Source of the DNA: Streptomyces sp. BK208
Lineage (GTDB): Bacteria; Actinomycetota; Actinomycetes; Streptomycetales; Streptomycetaceae
Length of the DNA stretch: 64,000 bases
NCBI RefSeq assembly: GCF_004364245.1
Contig: NZ_SOAV01000001.1
Coordinates: forward strand, 744,001 to 808,000
Direction of reading: 5' to 3'
In this document: in pieces, positions 1 to 8,269 of the stretch
Layout: every line of letters starts with the position of its first letter
Numbering within the stretch: position 1 is the first letter of the stretch
Position numbers and translations under genes: made by a program
The notes under the pieces: model-generated
Seen by the model: only the letters and a program-made list of their open reading frames with translations
What the model was told of the DNA's origin: nothing
Database searches by the model: none

Positions 1-537
1 CACAGCCTGGGCGCGTTGGTGGCGTTCGAGACGGCCCGCGCCCTGGAGGAGTGCGGCGTCCCGGTCGCCTGGGTCGGCGTTTCGGGGCGACGCCCACCGG
101 ACGACGCCGTACCGGTGCCCCCGCTCGATCCGAGCGTTCCGGACGAGGAACTGGCCGCCGCCCTGACCCGGTTGGGCGGCCTGCCCGAGCGGCTGGACGC
201 CTATCCCGAGATCCGCCACCGCTTCCTGAAACGGATCCGCAACGACCTGAGGGCACTCGAGGGCTACCGCCCGCAGGAGGGGGGACGGTCGCTGGCCGCA
301 CCGCTGACCGCCTTCGGCGCGGCCGACGACCCGCTCGCCCCGGCGGCGGCGCTGGCCGGCTGGGCACGGCACACCACGGGCAGCTTCGCGACGCGCGTGC
401 TCGCCGGCGGCCACTTCGGTCTGTTCGCCGACGGGTTCGCGGATTTCGTCCCCGTCCTGATCGACGAGGTGTGCCGGCCGGCGCCGTGGGCCACGGCCTC
501 CGCATCCGCATCCGTCGGCGCATACGAGAGGACATGA
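1..537 (+). CDS. Type II thioesterase, 5'-truncated by window edge
   Basis: The reading frame is open from base 1. It begins inside the nucleophile elbow: the first residues read HSLGALVAFETA, which fits the GHSxGA motif of type II (editing) thioesterases, with the catalytic Ser as the second visible residue. The acid-loop sequence FGAADDPLAP and the late catalytic His in AGGHFGLF follow in the normal order. The first part of the protein, about 90-100 residues by family length, lies outside the window. Family members remove misprimed acyl groups from PKS/NRPS carrier proteins in the cytoplasm. The stop is one base from the next start codon, so it belongs to the downstream operon and implies an assembly line to the left. 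It is a second editing thioesterase, separate from the one at 15280-16083. Confidence 0.85.
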   Translation, partial: HSLGALVAFETARALEECGVPVAWVGVSGRRPPDDAVPVPPLDPSVPDEELAAALTRLGGLPERLDAYPEIRHRFLKRIRNDLRALEGYRPQEGGRSLAAPLTAFGAADDPLAPAAALAGWARHTTGSFATRVLAGGHFGLFADGFADFVPVLIDEVCRPAPWATASASASVGAYERT

Positions 538-538
538 C

Positions 539-1132
539 ATGACGACCGAACCGGCCGGCCTCACCGCCCCCACCGGCCAGCCCGCCGACCTGCGCACGCT
601 CATGGCGGCCTTCCCCACCGGGGTCTCCGTCGTGACCGCGGTGTCCCGCGACGGCGCGAACTGGGGCATGACCTGCACGTCGCTGTGCAGTGTCTCCCTC
701 CACCCGCCGGTGCTGCTGGTCTGCCTCCGGTGCGGCAGTCCCACGCTGGAGGCCGTGGCCGGAAGCGGTCTGTTCGCCGTCAACCTGTTGCACGAACAGG
801 CCCGGCCGACGGCCGAACTGTTCGCCTCCGGCGTCCCGGACCGCTTCGAGCGGGTCGTGTGGGAGGCAAAGGACGGGGCAGCCGGCCCCCATCTCACGTT
901 CTCGTCCCACACGATCGCCGACTGCTCCGTGGTCAGTACGCAGGTGGTCGGGGACCACACCATGGTGCTCGGCAAGGTCGACGTGGTCACGCCGGTACGC
1001 GTTCAGCGCCCGCTGCTGTACGGGCTGCGCGGCTACAGCGCCTGGCCGGGGCCCCGTCCCGGCGCCGTCGAGAAATCCGCCAGAGCCTCCGGCGAAGCTG
1101 GACGCGGCCCCGACACCGAGGAAGCACCGTGA
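539..1132 (+). CDS. FMN-binding flavin reductase of a two-component monooxygenase
   Basis: The 197-residue protein has the flavin reductase fold: FPTGVSVVTA near residue 22, the GMTCTSLCSVSLHPPVLLVCL flavin-binding core read in two parts around residues 42-62, and a GDHTMVLGKV segment near 140. This family (HpaC/ActVB-like) uses NAD(P)H to make free reduced FMN or FAD for a partner oxygenase. The obvious partner is the FAD monooxygenase two genes downstream, although that protein may instead bind and reduce its own FAD. The start lies one base after the thioesterase stop, and the stop overlaps the next start as GTGA, so the three genes are translationally coupled. Confidence 0.85.
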   Translation: MTTEPAGLTAPTGQPADLRTLMAAFPTGVSVVTAVSRDGANWGMTCTSLCSVSLHPPVLLVCLRCGSPTLEAVAGSGLFAVNLLHEQARPTAELFASGVPDRFERVVWEAKDGAAGPHLTFSSHTIADCSVVSTQVVGDHTMVLGKVDVVTPVRVQRPLLYGLRGYSAWPGPRPGAVEKSARASGEAGRGPDTEEAP

Positions 1133-2397
1133 TCACCGATCGGACGGTGGCCGACCGTACGTCCGACGTGACGGTCCGGCCGCGACCAGCCACCCTCCCG
1201 CCCAGGACCGCCCTGACCCTGGACGGCGTCTTCGCGACGGCGGCCCTGCGCCGCCCCGGTGCGATCGCCGTGCAGGACGACCAGGGACCCCTCACCTACG
1301 CGCGGGCCGAGGCGCAGTCCGCCCGGCTCGGCTCCCTGCTGGTGCGCGGCGGCGTACAGCTCGGGGATCCGGTCATCGTGCACTGCGACGACCACCGGCG
1401 TTCCCTGGTGGCGCAGTTGGCGGTGCTCAAGGCGGGAGGGGTGTGCGTGCCCGTACCGCCCGGCGCGCCCGAGGGCCGGCTCACGGCGGTGGCCGCGCTC
1501 ACCGGTGCGCGGGTCGTCCTGTGCGGTGTCTCCACCGGCGACCGGTGGCCCCGCCGACGGGTACTGGTCCTCGACGACCCCCTGACCCTGAGGCTGTCGG
1601 CGGCCCATCACCGGGAGCACACCCTGCCCCGTTCCGCGCCGCACGAGGCCGCCCATCTCCTGGCGTCCGGCGCGGGCGGTCCGCTCACCGGCCAACTGGC
1701 CGACCACGCCGCCTGGCGCCTGGCGCTCACCGGCGCCACCCGCGCGGCCGGCCTGCCGGTGCGTCATGTGGTCGTGTGCGGCCCCCCGGGCACCCCGCAC
1801 GCGCTGGCCGCCCTGTGGTGGGCGGTCTCGTTCGCCGGCACCCTGCACTGCCTGCCCCGTCCAGGCGCTCCGGCGCCGGCGGCCGCGCGGGCCGCCGTGG
1901 TGGTGTCGAGTCCCGAGGAGTACGCCGAGCGGCTGCCGGAACTGCGGACGCGCCCCCGACTGGTGCGGCTGCTCGGCGGCCCGGTCCCGCCGGAGCTGGC
2001 CGCCCGGCACTTCGCGGCGCTGCCGACGACGCCGCTGCGGGCGGAGTTCGCTCCCGGCGGCGGCGCGTTCCCCTGGGCCGTACGGGATCTCACCGCGGAG
2101 GACGGCACGCTGGACGAGAGAGTGATCGGCCTGCCGGCCCCCGGCGTCCGGGTTCGCGTGCTGGACCGGGACCAGCGCGCGGTGCCCGTCTGGTGCACGG
2201 GCGAACTGTGCGCGGAGGGACCGGCCCTCCCCTTCGACACGATCCACGGTCCCGGGCGGACCGCGCCTCCCGCCGCGCATCCCGCGCTGCTGCGGTCGGC
2301 GGTGGCGGCCCGGCGGCGGGCGGACGGCCTGCTGGAGCTGGCCGGTCCGGTCGCGGGGTCGCCCCCCGGACGGCACCGCCGACCTCCGGCTCCCTGA
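1129..2397 (+). CDS. Degenerate stand-alone adenylation-domain protein
   Basis: GTG start overlapping the upstream TGA; 422 residues. The N-terminal half follows an AMP-binding enzyme closely (VFATAALRRPGAIAVQD, LTYARAEAQSARLGSLL, VLKAGGVCVPVPPGAPEGR). The P-loop position reads LLASGAGGPLTG instead of YTSGSTGxPKG, so the signature Thr/Ser cluster and Lys are lost. The GYGPTE motif is also absent (region AEFAPGGGAFPW). It keeps a TGEL motif and an A8-like RADGLLELAGPVAG, then stops, so the mobile C-terminal subdomain with the catalytic Lys is missing. Adenylation activity looks unlikely. It could be a structural partner, a binding protein or a decaying gene, but coupling and codon use look like a maintained gene. 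No frameshift was seen that would restore the missing end. Confidence 0.7.
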   Translation: MITDRTVADRTSDVTVRPRPATLPPRTALTLDGVFATAALRRPGAIAVQDDQGPLTYARAEAQSARLGSLLVRGGVQLGDPVIVHCDDHRRSLVAQLAVLKAGGVCVPVPPGAPEGRLTAVAALTGARVVLCGVSTGDRWPRRRVLVLDDPLTLRLSAAHHREHTLPRSAPHEAAHLLASGAGGPLTGQLADHAAWRLALTGATRAAGLPVRHVVVCGPPGTPHALAALWWAVSFAGTLHCLPRPGAPAPAAARAAVVVSSPEEYAERLPELRTRPRLVRLLGGPVPPELAARHFAALPTTPLRAEFAPGGGAFPWAVRDLTAEDGTLDERVIGLPAPGVRVRVLDRDQRAVPVWCTGELCAEGPALPFDTIHGPGRTAPPAAHPALLRSAVAARRRADGLLELAGPVAGSPPGRHRRPPAP

Positions 2398-2452
2398 CCC
2401 GGGGCCGCGTCCGAGCTCACCGCGAGCCACCACGCAGAGAGAGGAGACCGGC

Positions 2453-3853
2453 ATGCCGACACGGCCCCGCCGGGGTTCACACACAGTCGGTCGGCACGGC
2501 CTCGTCCTCGGCGGCGGATTCGCCGGCATGCTGGCGGCGCACGTCCTGACCCCGTACGTGGATCGCGTCACCGTCGTGGAACGCGACGTCCCGCCCGACG
2601 GGCCCGGCCCCCGCAGGGGTGTGCCCCAGGCCCGCCATTCCCACCTGCTGATGGGAGCCGGCGCCCGGACCGTCGAGGAGCTGCTCCCCGGCACCCTGGC
2701 GGCCTGGTCCGAGGCCGGTGCCCACCTGCTGAGCGCCCCCGGTGAAGTGGCCTTCCTGACCAAGTGCGGCTGGCTGCCGCGCGTGCGGCACAAGGAGTAC
2801 GTGGTGTCGTGCGGACGCGACCCGCTCGACTGGGTGGTACGCCGCCGCGTGCTGCGCGATCCTCGGGTCCGCCTGCTGGCGCACACCGAGGTGGAGGCGC
2901 TGCTCGGCGACTCCGCGCGGGTGTCCGGGGCCCGGGTGGTCGACCGCGGAACCGGCCGGACCACCGAGATCGAGGCGGACTTCGTGGTGACCGCCACGGG
3001 CCGCTCCTCGCGGCTGGAGTCGTGGTGGGAGGACCTGGGTCTGCCGGCCGTCCCCCACGAACTGGTCGATGCGGGCACGGCCTACGCCACCCGGCTGTTC
3101 CGGCCGGACCCGGCGACGCACCGCGCCACTCCGGGCATCGTCATGATCGCCAACGTCACCGGGCAAGCCACGGGCGGCGTGCTGCTGCCGATCCAGGACG
3201 GCCTGTGGACGGCGACGGTGATCGGGATGCGCGGCAGCGAACCGCCGACCGGCGAGGACGAGTTTTTCGACTTCGCCAAGCGCCTGCCCCATCCGGCGCT
3301 GGCGGAGCTGATCGCCGAAGCGGTCCCGCAGGGGCCGGTCCGCGGGTTCCGCCGCCTGGCCAACCGGCGGCTGCGGTTCGACCGCGTGCCCCGGCACCCG
3401 GAGGGGCTGGTGGTTCTCGGTGACGCCGCCTGCGTCCTGAACCCGTCGCACGCGCACGGCATGACGGTCGCCGCGTTCGGCGTGGCCGCGTTGCGCGACG
3501 GCCTGCGCCGGTACGGCAACGCCCCCGGTGTCGCCGGGCGGGTGCAGCGTGCGACCTCCCGCGCCGCCCGCACGGCCTGGGAGCTCTCGGTCAGCGACGA
3601 CCTGCGCCATCCCACGGTGATCGGCCCCCGCCCCTCGGTGGCGACCCGGCTGCAGAACGCCTACGCCGACCGCGTGCTGCGCACCGCCGTCACCGACCCG
3701 GCCGTGGCGCGGTCGCTGGTGGACGTCATCGCACTGGCCCGTCCCACGACGTCCCTGGGCGCGCCCCGGGTCCTGGCGCCGGCGCTGCTCGGACGGGCCC
3801 GCCGTCCCGCTCCCGGGGGCACCGGCGACCCGCTGGTCCCGCGGGCCGACTGA
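2453..3853 (+). CDS. FAD-dependent monooxygenase, possibly an epoxidase of polyether type
   Basis: Start ATG with GAGAGGAGA ten bases upstream; 466 residues. An N-terminal dinucleotide fold GLVLGGGFAGMLAAHVL is followed by the acidic ribose-binding end VTVVERD. The mid motif DFVVTATGRSS and the FAD-phosphate motif VVLGDAACVLNPSHAHGM are typical of group A flavoprotein monooxygenases. The segment GVPQARHSHLL after the first Rossmann unit recalls the MonCI/LasC polyether epoxidases and their relatives, which is why I favour epoxidation; hydroxylation is equally allowed by the fold. An epoxide-hydrolase-type gene comes directly after it, which supports an epoxide-forming role. Substrate unknown. 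Confidence 0.7.
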   Translation: MPTRPRRGSHTVGRHGLVLGGGFAGMLAAHVLTPYVDRVTVVERDVPPDGPGPRRGVPQARHSHLLMGAGARTVEELLPGTLAAWSEAGAHLLSAPGEVAFLTKCGWLPRVRHKEYVVSCGRDPLDWVVRRRVLRDPRVRLLAHTEVEALLGDSARVSGARVVDRGTGRTTEIEADFVVTATGRSSRLESWWEDLGLPAVPHELVDAGTAYATRLFRPDPATHRATPGIVMIANVTGQATGGVLLPIQDGLWTATVIGMRGSEPPTGEDEFFDFAKRLPHPALAELIAEAVPQGPVRGFRRLANRRLRFDRVPRHPEGLVVLGDAACVLNPSHAHGMTVAAFGVAALRDGLRRYGNAPGVAGRVQRATSRAARTAWELSVSDDLRHPTVIGPRPSVATRLQNAYADRVLRTAVTDPAVARSLVDVIALARPTTSLGAPRVLAPALLGRARRPAPGGTGDPLVPRAD

Positions 3854-3881
3854 CACCGCATTCCTTCGAGAGGAGCACCGC

Positions 3882-4832
3882 ATGCCACAGCACCGGACCG
3901 TCGAGGTCAACGGACTCCGACTGCACCTGGTGGAGGAGGGAGAAGGACCGCTCGTCCTGCTGCTGCACGGCTTCCCGGAGTTCTGGTACGCCTGGCGCCA
4001 CCAGCTGCGGCCCCTGGCGGAGGCCGGATTCCGGGTGGTAGCGCCCGACCAGCGCGGCTACGGCGACAGTGACCGCCCGGCGGCACCGGAGGCGTACTCC
4101 GTGCTGCACCTGGCCGGGGACGTGGTCGGGCTGATCCGGGCGTTGGGTGAGGAACGGGCGGTCGTGGCCGGTCACGACTGGGGCGCCTTGGTCGCCTGGC
4201 AGAGCGCGCTGCTGCGGCCGGACGTGGTGCGCGCGGTGGCGGGACTGAGCATCCTGCCGATGTCCCGCGGCCCGGTACCCCCACTGCGCGCCATGCGCGA
4301 GCGAACCGGCGGCCGGTTCTACTGGAACTACTTCGAGGAACCCGGCGTCGCGGAGGCCGAGTTCGGCAAGGACCTGGACCGCACGTTCCGCCGTCTGCTC
4401 TACGGCGCCTCCGGTGACCGGCAGCAGCCGCCGGCCCCGCCGCTGGTGCCGCCGGGCGGTGGATTCCTCGACCTCGCGGCCGACCCGGAGACCCTGCCCG
4501 GCTGGCTGACCGAGGAGGACATCACCGCGTACGTGACCGCCTTCGAGCGCTCCGGCTTCACCGGAGGACTCAACTGGTACCGCAACCTCGACCGCAACTG
4601 GGAGCTCACCGCCGCCTGGCAGGACGCCCGCATCGAGGTGCCGGCGCTGTTCGTCGTGGGCGACCGCGACCGGGCCTTCCCCGGCGACGACAAGATCGTC
4701 CCCGCCCTGTCCGGCCCGGCCCCGCACCACCACGAGCCCGTGATCGTCCGGGGCGCCGGGCACTGGGTCCAGCAGGAACGCCCCGAGGCCGTCAACGCCG
4801 CCCTGGTCGGTTTCCTCCGCTCCCTCGGCTGA
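3882..4832 (+). CDS. Alpha/beta hydrolase, soluble epoxide hydrolase type
   Basis: 316 residues, ATG start with GAGAGGAGC upstream. The sequence HGFPEFWYAWRHQ near residue 30 is the HGxP oxyanion motif of soluble epoxide hydrolases. The elbow AGHDWGALVAW carries an Asp nucleophile, which separates epoxide hydrolases and dehalogenases from Ser esterases. A cap-domain segment NWYRNLDRNWE supplies the expected Tyr, and GDRDRAF plus GAGHWVQQERP give the acid/His pair. These enzymes open epoxides to vicinal diols through an alkyl-enzyme ester. It lies 28 bp after the FAD monooxygenase and 46 bp before the P450, so a sequential oxidise-then-hydrolyse step is a reasonable inference. Confidence 0.88.
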   Translation: MPQHRTVEVNGLRLHLVEEGEGPLVLLLHGFPEFWYAWRHQLRPLAEAGFRVVAPDQRGYGDSDRPAAPEAYSVLHLAGDVVGLIRALGEERAVVAGHDWGALVAWQSALLRPDVVRAVAGLSILPMSRGPVPPLRAMRERTGGRFYWNYFEEPGVAEAEFGKDLDRTFRRLLYGASGDRQQPPAPPLVPPGGGFLDLAADPETLPGWLTEEDITAYVTAFERSGFTGGLNWYRNLDRNWELTAAWQDARIEVPALFVVGDRDRAFPGDDKIVPALSGPAPHHHEPVIVRGAGHWVQQERPEAVNAALVGFLRSLG

Positions 4833-4878
4833 CCTCCTGGCCCTCCGTACTTCCGTATCCCTGCACTGAGGAGACACC

Positions 4879-6066
4879 TTGGCCAGTGACAAGCCCCTCG
4901 ATCTCGCCGCGCTGGGCGACGACTTCGCCAGGGATCCCTACCCGGTCTACGAACGGCTGCGGACGCAGGGCCCGGTACACCGGGTCTGGATGCCCGAGGG
5001 TGCCGAGGTCTGGCTCGTCGTGGGCCACGCCGAGTCCCGCGCCGCGCTCACCGACCCCCGGCTCTCCAAGCAGTGGAAGCACGCCGCGGAGTCCTTCCCC
5101 ATCAAGAGTCCGTCGGGCAGTCACATGATGAACTCCGACCCGCCGCAGCACACCAGGCTGCGCAAGCTGGTGGCGCGGGAGTTCACCCCGCGGCGGATCG
5201 AGGCGCTGCGCCCCCGGGTCCAGGAGATCACCGACGAGCTGCTGGACAAGATGCTCGCCGAGCCCGGCGGCCGGGCGGACCTCGTGGACTCCTTCTCCTT
5301 CCCGCTGCCCATGTCGGTGATCTGCGAACTGCTGGGCGTGCCCTTCCTGGACCAGGCGGAGGTGCGCCGCTGGGCGGACGCGGCCGTCTCCGCCCAGGAC
5401 CCCGCGGAGCGCCGGGCCGCCGCCGCCGACGCCGCGCGCTTCATCGCCGCGCTGGTGGACGAGAAGCGCCGCCGTCCCGGAGCCGACCTGCTGAGCGCGC
5501 TCACCGTCGACGAGGAGGGCGACCGGCTGACGACGGACGAGCTGATGGGCACCGTGTTCCTGCTGATCGTCGCCGGTCACGAGACCACCACCAACCTCAT
5601 CGGCAACGGTGTCTGCGCGCTGCTGCGCCACCCCGACCAGCTCGCCGAGCTGCGCGCCGACTTCTCGTTGCTGGAAGGCGCCGTGGAGGAGATGCTGCGC
5701 TACGACGGAGCGGTCGAGAGCGCGACGTTCCGCTTCGCCACCGAACCGCTGGACATGGGCGGGCACCGCATCGCGCCCGGCGAGGCGGTGATGGTGGATC
5801 TCAACGCCGCCAACCGCGACGGGACACGCTTCGACGACCCGGACCGCTTCGACATCCGCCGGCCCACCGCGGGCCACGTCGCCTTCGGTCACGGCATCCA
5901 CCACTGTCTGGGCGCGCCGCTGGCCCGGATGGAGGCCCGGATCGCGATCCGCAGCCTGCTGGAGCGCTGCCCCCGGCTGGAGCTGGACACGGATCCGCAC
6001 CTGGTGCCGTGGCGGCACGGGATTCTCGTCCGGGGTCCGCACCGGCTGCCGGTCCGCTTCGCCTGA
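4879..6066 (+). CDS. Cytochrome P450, bacterial class I
   Basis: TTG start chosen because GAGGAG sits six bases upstream and the N-terminus MASDKPLDLAAL aligns with family starts; 395 residues, normal length. Motifs in order: HTRLRKLVAREFTP (C-helix), LIVAGHETTTNLIG (oxygen-activating I-helix with AGxET), EEMLRYD (ExxR), and the haem loop FGHGIHHCLGAPLAR with the Cys thiolate. The overall look is CYP107/CYP105-like, the common tailoring P450s of Streptomyces, which need a ferredoxin and reductase not encoded nearby. It is the last gene of the left operon and is followed by a strong hairpin. Substrate unknown. Confidence 0.93.
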   Translation: MASDKPLDLAALGDDFARDPYPVYERLRTQGPVHRVWMPEGAEVWLVVGHAESRAALTDPRLSKQWKHAAESFPIKSPSGSHMMNSDPPQHTRLRKLVAREFTPRRIEALRPRVQEITDELLDKMLAEPGGRADLVDSFSFPLPMSVICELLGVPFLDQAEVRRWADAAVSAQDPAERRAAAADAARFIAALVDEKRRRPGADLLSALTVDEEGDRLTTDELMGTVFLLIVAGHETTTNLIGNGVCALLRHPDQLAELRADFSLLEGAVEEMLRYDGAVESATFRFATEPLDMGGHRIAPGEAVMVDLNAANRDGTRFDDPDRFDIRRPTAGHVAFGHGIHHCLGAPLARMEARIAIRSLLERCPRLELDTDPHLVPWRHGILVRGPHRLPVRFA

Positions 6067-6082
6067 CGCCGGGGACCGCGAC

Positions 6083-6111
6083 CGCGCCGGCAGGCCCGAC
6101 CTGCCGGCGCG
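6083..6111 (+). terminator. Hairpin terminator of the left operon
   Basis: A perfect 12-bp inverted repeat (6083-6094 with 6100-6111, arm CGCGCCGGCAGG) with a 5-nt loop begins 16 bases after the P450 stop. The next gene is on the opposite strand and ends at 6241, so the hairpin separates two converging transcription units. There is no U-tract, as is usual in Streptomyces. Confidence 0.75.
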
Positions 6112-6240
6112 GGACGGCCCGGGCCTCCGGGCCGCGGAGATGCGGAGTGCCAAGCCGCCCACTCCCCGGACACCGCGGCCACGCCGGGGCGCGTGCGCGC
6201 GGCCGCGGGAGCCCTCCCCCGCGGCCGGGACGACACGCGA

Positions 6241-8217
6241 TCACAGGGGCACGGCACCCGCGCACGCCGCGTCGCGGCCGGCGACCGGAACCGCCCGCCG
6301 GCCCGGTAGCCGCTGCTCGGCCTGGAGCAGACGGGTCAGGGCCGCCTGCCGCAGCGGCAGCGGCTCCCGCTCGGCGCACTCGGCGGCGAAGATCCGGATC
6401 AGGTCGTGAAAGCGGAAGGTCTGCCGGCCCGCGTCGTCCAGTAAGTGGCTCTCGACCAGCAGGTCGAGCAAGGGGCGGGCGGTGTCCCAGCCGACGCCGG
6501 AGAGCGCCGCCGCGCTCCCCACCGTGATCACGTCCCCTCGGTGCAGGCCGAGGTAGCGGAACATCCGTGCCGCCTCGGCGGGCAGCGCGAGGTAGGACGA
6601 CTCGAACACGGTACGCACGCTGGTGGCGGCGTCGTCCTCCACGGCGAGACGGTCGAGCCTGCCGCGCTCGGCGGAGTACTGCTCGGCCAGCGCGGCGGCT
6701 GACACGTTCGGTCTCGCCGCCAGTTGCTCGGCGGCGATGCGCAGCGCCAGCGGCAGCCCGCCGCACAGACGCACCAGCCGCAGGGCGACCGGGTCCTGCG
6801 CGTGCAGCCGTCCGCCCCCGAGGTCGGACAGCAGCCGTACCGACTCCGCCTCGTCCAGCGGTCCGAGCCGGACCAGTTGCGCGCCGTCGCGCACCGCCAG
6901 CCCGGTCAGCCGCTGCCTGCTGGTGGCCAGTACGCAGGACGGCCCACGGGGGATGAGCGGCCGCAGCTGGTCGGCGTTGACGGCGTCGTCCAGGACCACC
7001 AGCATGCGCCTGCCGTGCAGCAGGCTGCGGTACAGGGAGGCACGCCCGGCCAGGTCGGCCGGAATCCGGCTGTCCTCGGTGCCGAGACCGCGCAGCAGCT
7101 GTGCGAGGGCCTCGGCGGCGCTCAACGGCCTGGCGCACAGGCTCGTGCCGCACAGGTCGACATAGAGCTGACCGTCGGGAAAGCGGTCCAGCAGCCGGTG
7201 GGCCAGCCGCAGGACGAAAGCCGTCTTGCCCACACCGGCCGCCCCGTCCGCGACGACGACCGTCGTCGTGGCGCTCGGCTGGGCGCAGGATTCGTCCAGC
7301 AGCTTCTCCATGCGGGCCAGCTCGGTGGTCCGGCCGACGAAACCCCTCGCCAGCGCGGGGAGTTGCGCGGGCCGGACGCGTAGCGCGGCGGGCGTCCCGG
7401 TCCTCTCGGCCAGGTTCCCGGCGGCCGGCCGCCCCACCGGGGGCACGCTCCGTCCGGTGAGGATCTGCTGGTGCAGGCTCTGCAGCTCGGCGCCGGGTTC
7501 GATGCCCAGTTCCCGGCTGAGCAGCTGTCTGGTCTGCGCGTACACCGACAGGGCGTGCGCCTGGCGGTCGCTGCGGTACAGGGCGAGCATCAGCAGCCAG
7601 CGCAGCTTCTCCCGGAGGGGTTCCTCACTGACGGCCGCGGACAGCTCCGGCACGGCCTCCGCGTGCCGTCCGTCGGCCAGCATGACCTGGGCCCACTCCT
7701 CGATCGCGGTGAACCGGAGGTCCTGCAGGCGGGTGCGCTCCATGGCGGCGAAGGGCCCGGGAACACCGGAGTAGGCGGAGCCCCGCCACAGCGACAGCGC
7801 GTCCCCGTACAGGGTCAGGGCACGCGCCGTGTCCCCTTCGGCCGCGGCCCGGCGGGCGGTGGCGTGGCGGCGGGCGAAGAGCAGGGCGTCCACCTCGTCC
7901 GCCGTCACGCTCAGGCAGTAGCCACCGGCGGCCGAGGCGAGCACCGAACTGGTGCCCCTCCTGCCCCGGTCGGGGTCGAGCACGCGGCGCAGTCCCGCCA
8001 CGTAGGTGTGTACGCCGCCCGCGGCGCTCTGCGGGGTGTCCGTGCCCCAGACGCCGTCGATGATGTGCTCCACGCAGACGACCTCGCCCCCGCGGCCGGC
8101 CAGCAGGCCGAGGACGGCGCGTTGTTTGGGCGGGCCGGTGCGCACTTCCTCGTCGTACTGCCAGGCCCTTACCGGTCCCAGCAGCTGGATCCGCAGGGTC
8201 TCCCCCGTAGTCGACAC
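6241..8217 (-). CDS. SARP-family activator with NB-ARC ATPase domain
   Basis: GTG start with GGGAGG nine bases upstream; 658 residues. Residues about 5-95 form an OmpR-like winged helix (LRIQLLGPVRAW, PKQRAVLGLLAGRGGEVV, VHTYVAGLRRVLDP). About 100-250 is the bacterial transcriptional activation domain (ARALTLYGDALSLWRG, ELGIEPGAELQSLHQQIL). A P-loop ATPase follows (GAAGVGKTAFVLRLA, MLVVLDDAV, CVLATSRQRL). The C-terminal TPR block of full-length AfsR proteins is missing, so it is a medium-length SARP. It lies 52 bp downstream of the salicylate synthase gene on the same strand and is probably co-transcribed with it. It is the likely pathway-specific activator, binding heptameric direct repeats upstream of -10 elements. 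Confidence 0.92.
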   Translation of the reverse strand: MSTTGETLRIQLLGPVRAWQYDEEVRTGPPKQRAVLGLLAGRGGEVVCVEHIIDGVWGTDTPQSAAGGVHTYVAGLRRVLDPDRGRRGTSSVLASAAGGYCLSVTADEVDALLFARRHATARRAAAEGDTARALTLYGDALSLWRGSAYSGVPGPFAAMERTRLQDLRFTAIEEWAQVMLADGRHAEAVPELSAAVSEEPLREKLRWLLMLALYRSDRQAHALSVYAQTRQLLSRELGIEPGAELQSLHQQILTGRSVPPVGRPAAGNLAERTGTPAALRVRPAQLPALARGFVGRTTELARMEKLLDESCAQPSATTTVVVADGAAGVGKTAFVLRLAHRLLDRFPDGQLYVDLCGTSLCARPLSAAEALAQLLRGLGTEDSRIPADLAGRASLYRSLLHGRRMLVVLDDAVNADQLRPLIPRGPSCVLATSRQRLTGLAVRDGAQLVRLGPLDEAESVRLLSDLGGGRLHAQDPVALRLVRLCGGLPLALRIAAEQLAARPNVSAAALAEQYSAERGRLDRLAVEDDAATSVRTVFESSYLALPAEAARMFRYLGLHRGDVITVGSAAALSGVGWDTARPLLDLLVESHLLDDAGRQTFRFHDLIRIFAAECAEREPLPLRQAALTRLLQAEQRLPGRRAVPVAGRDAACAGAVPL

Positions 8218-8269
8218 GATCAGTCGCCTCCCGAAGTTGCGCCGTGCCTGTCAGTGCTACCCAGATCGT

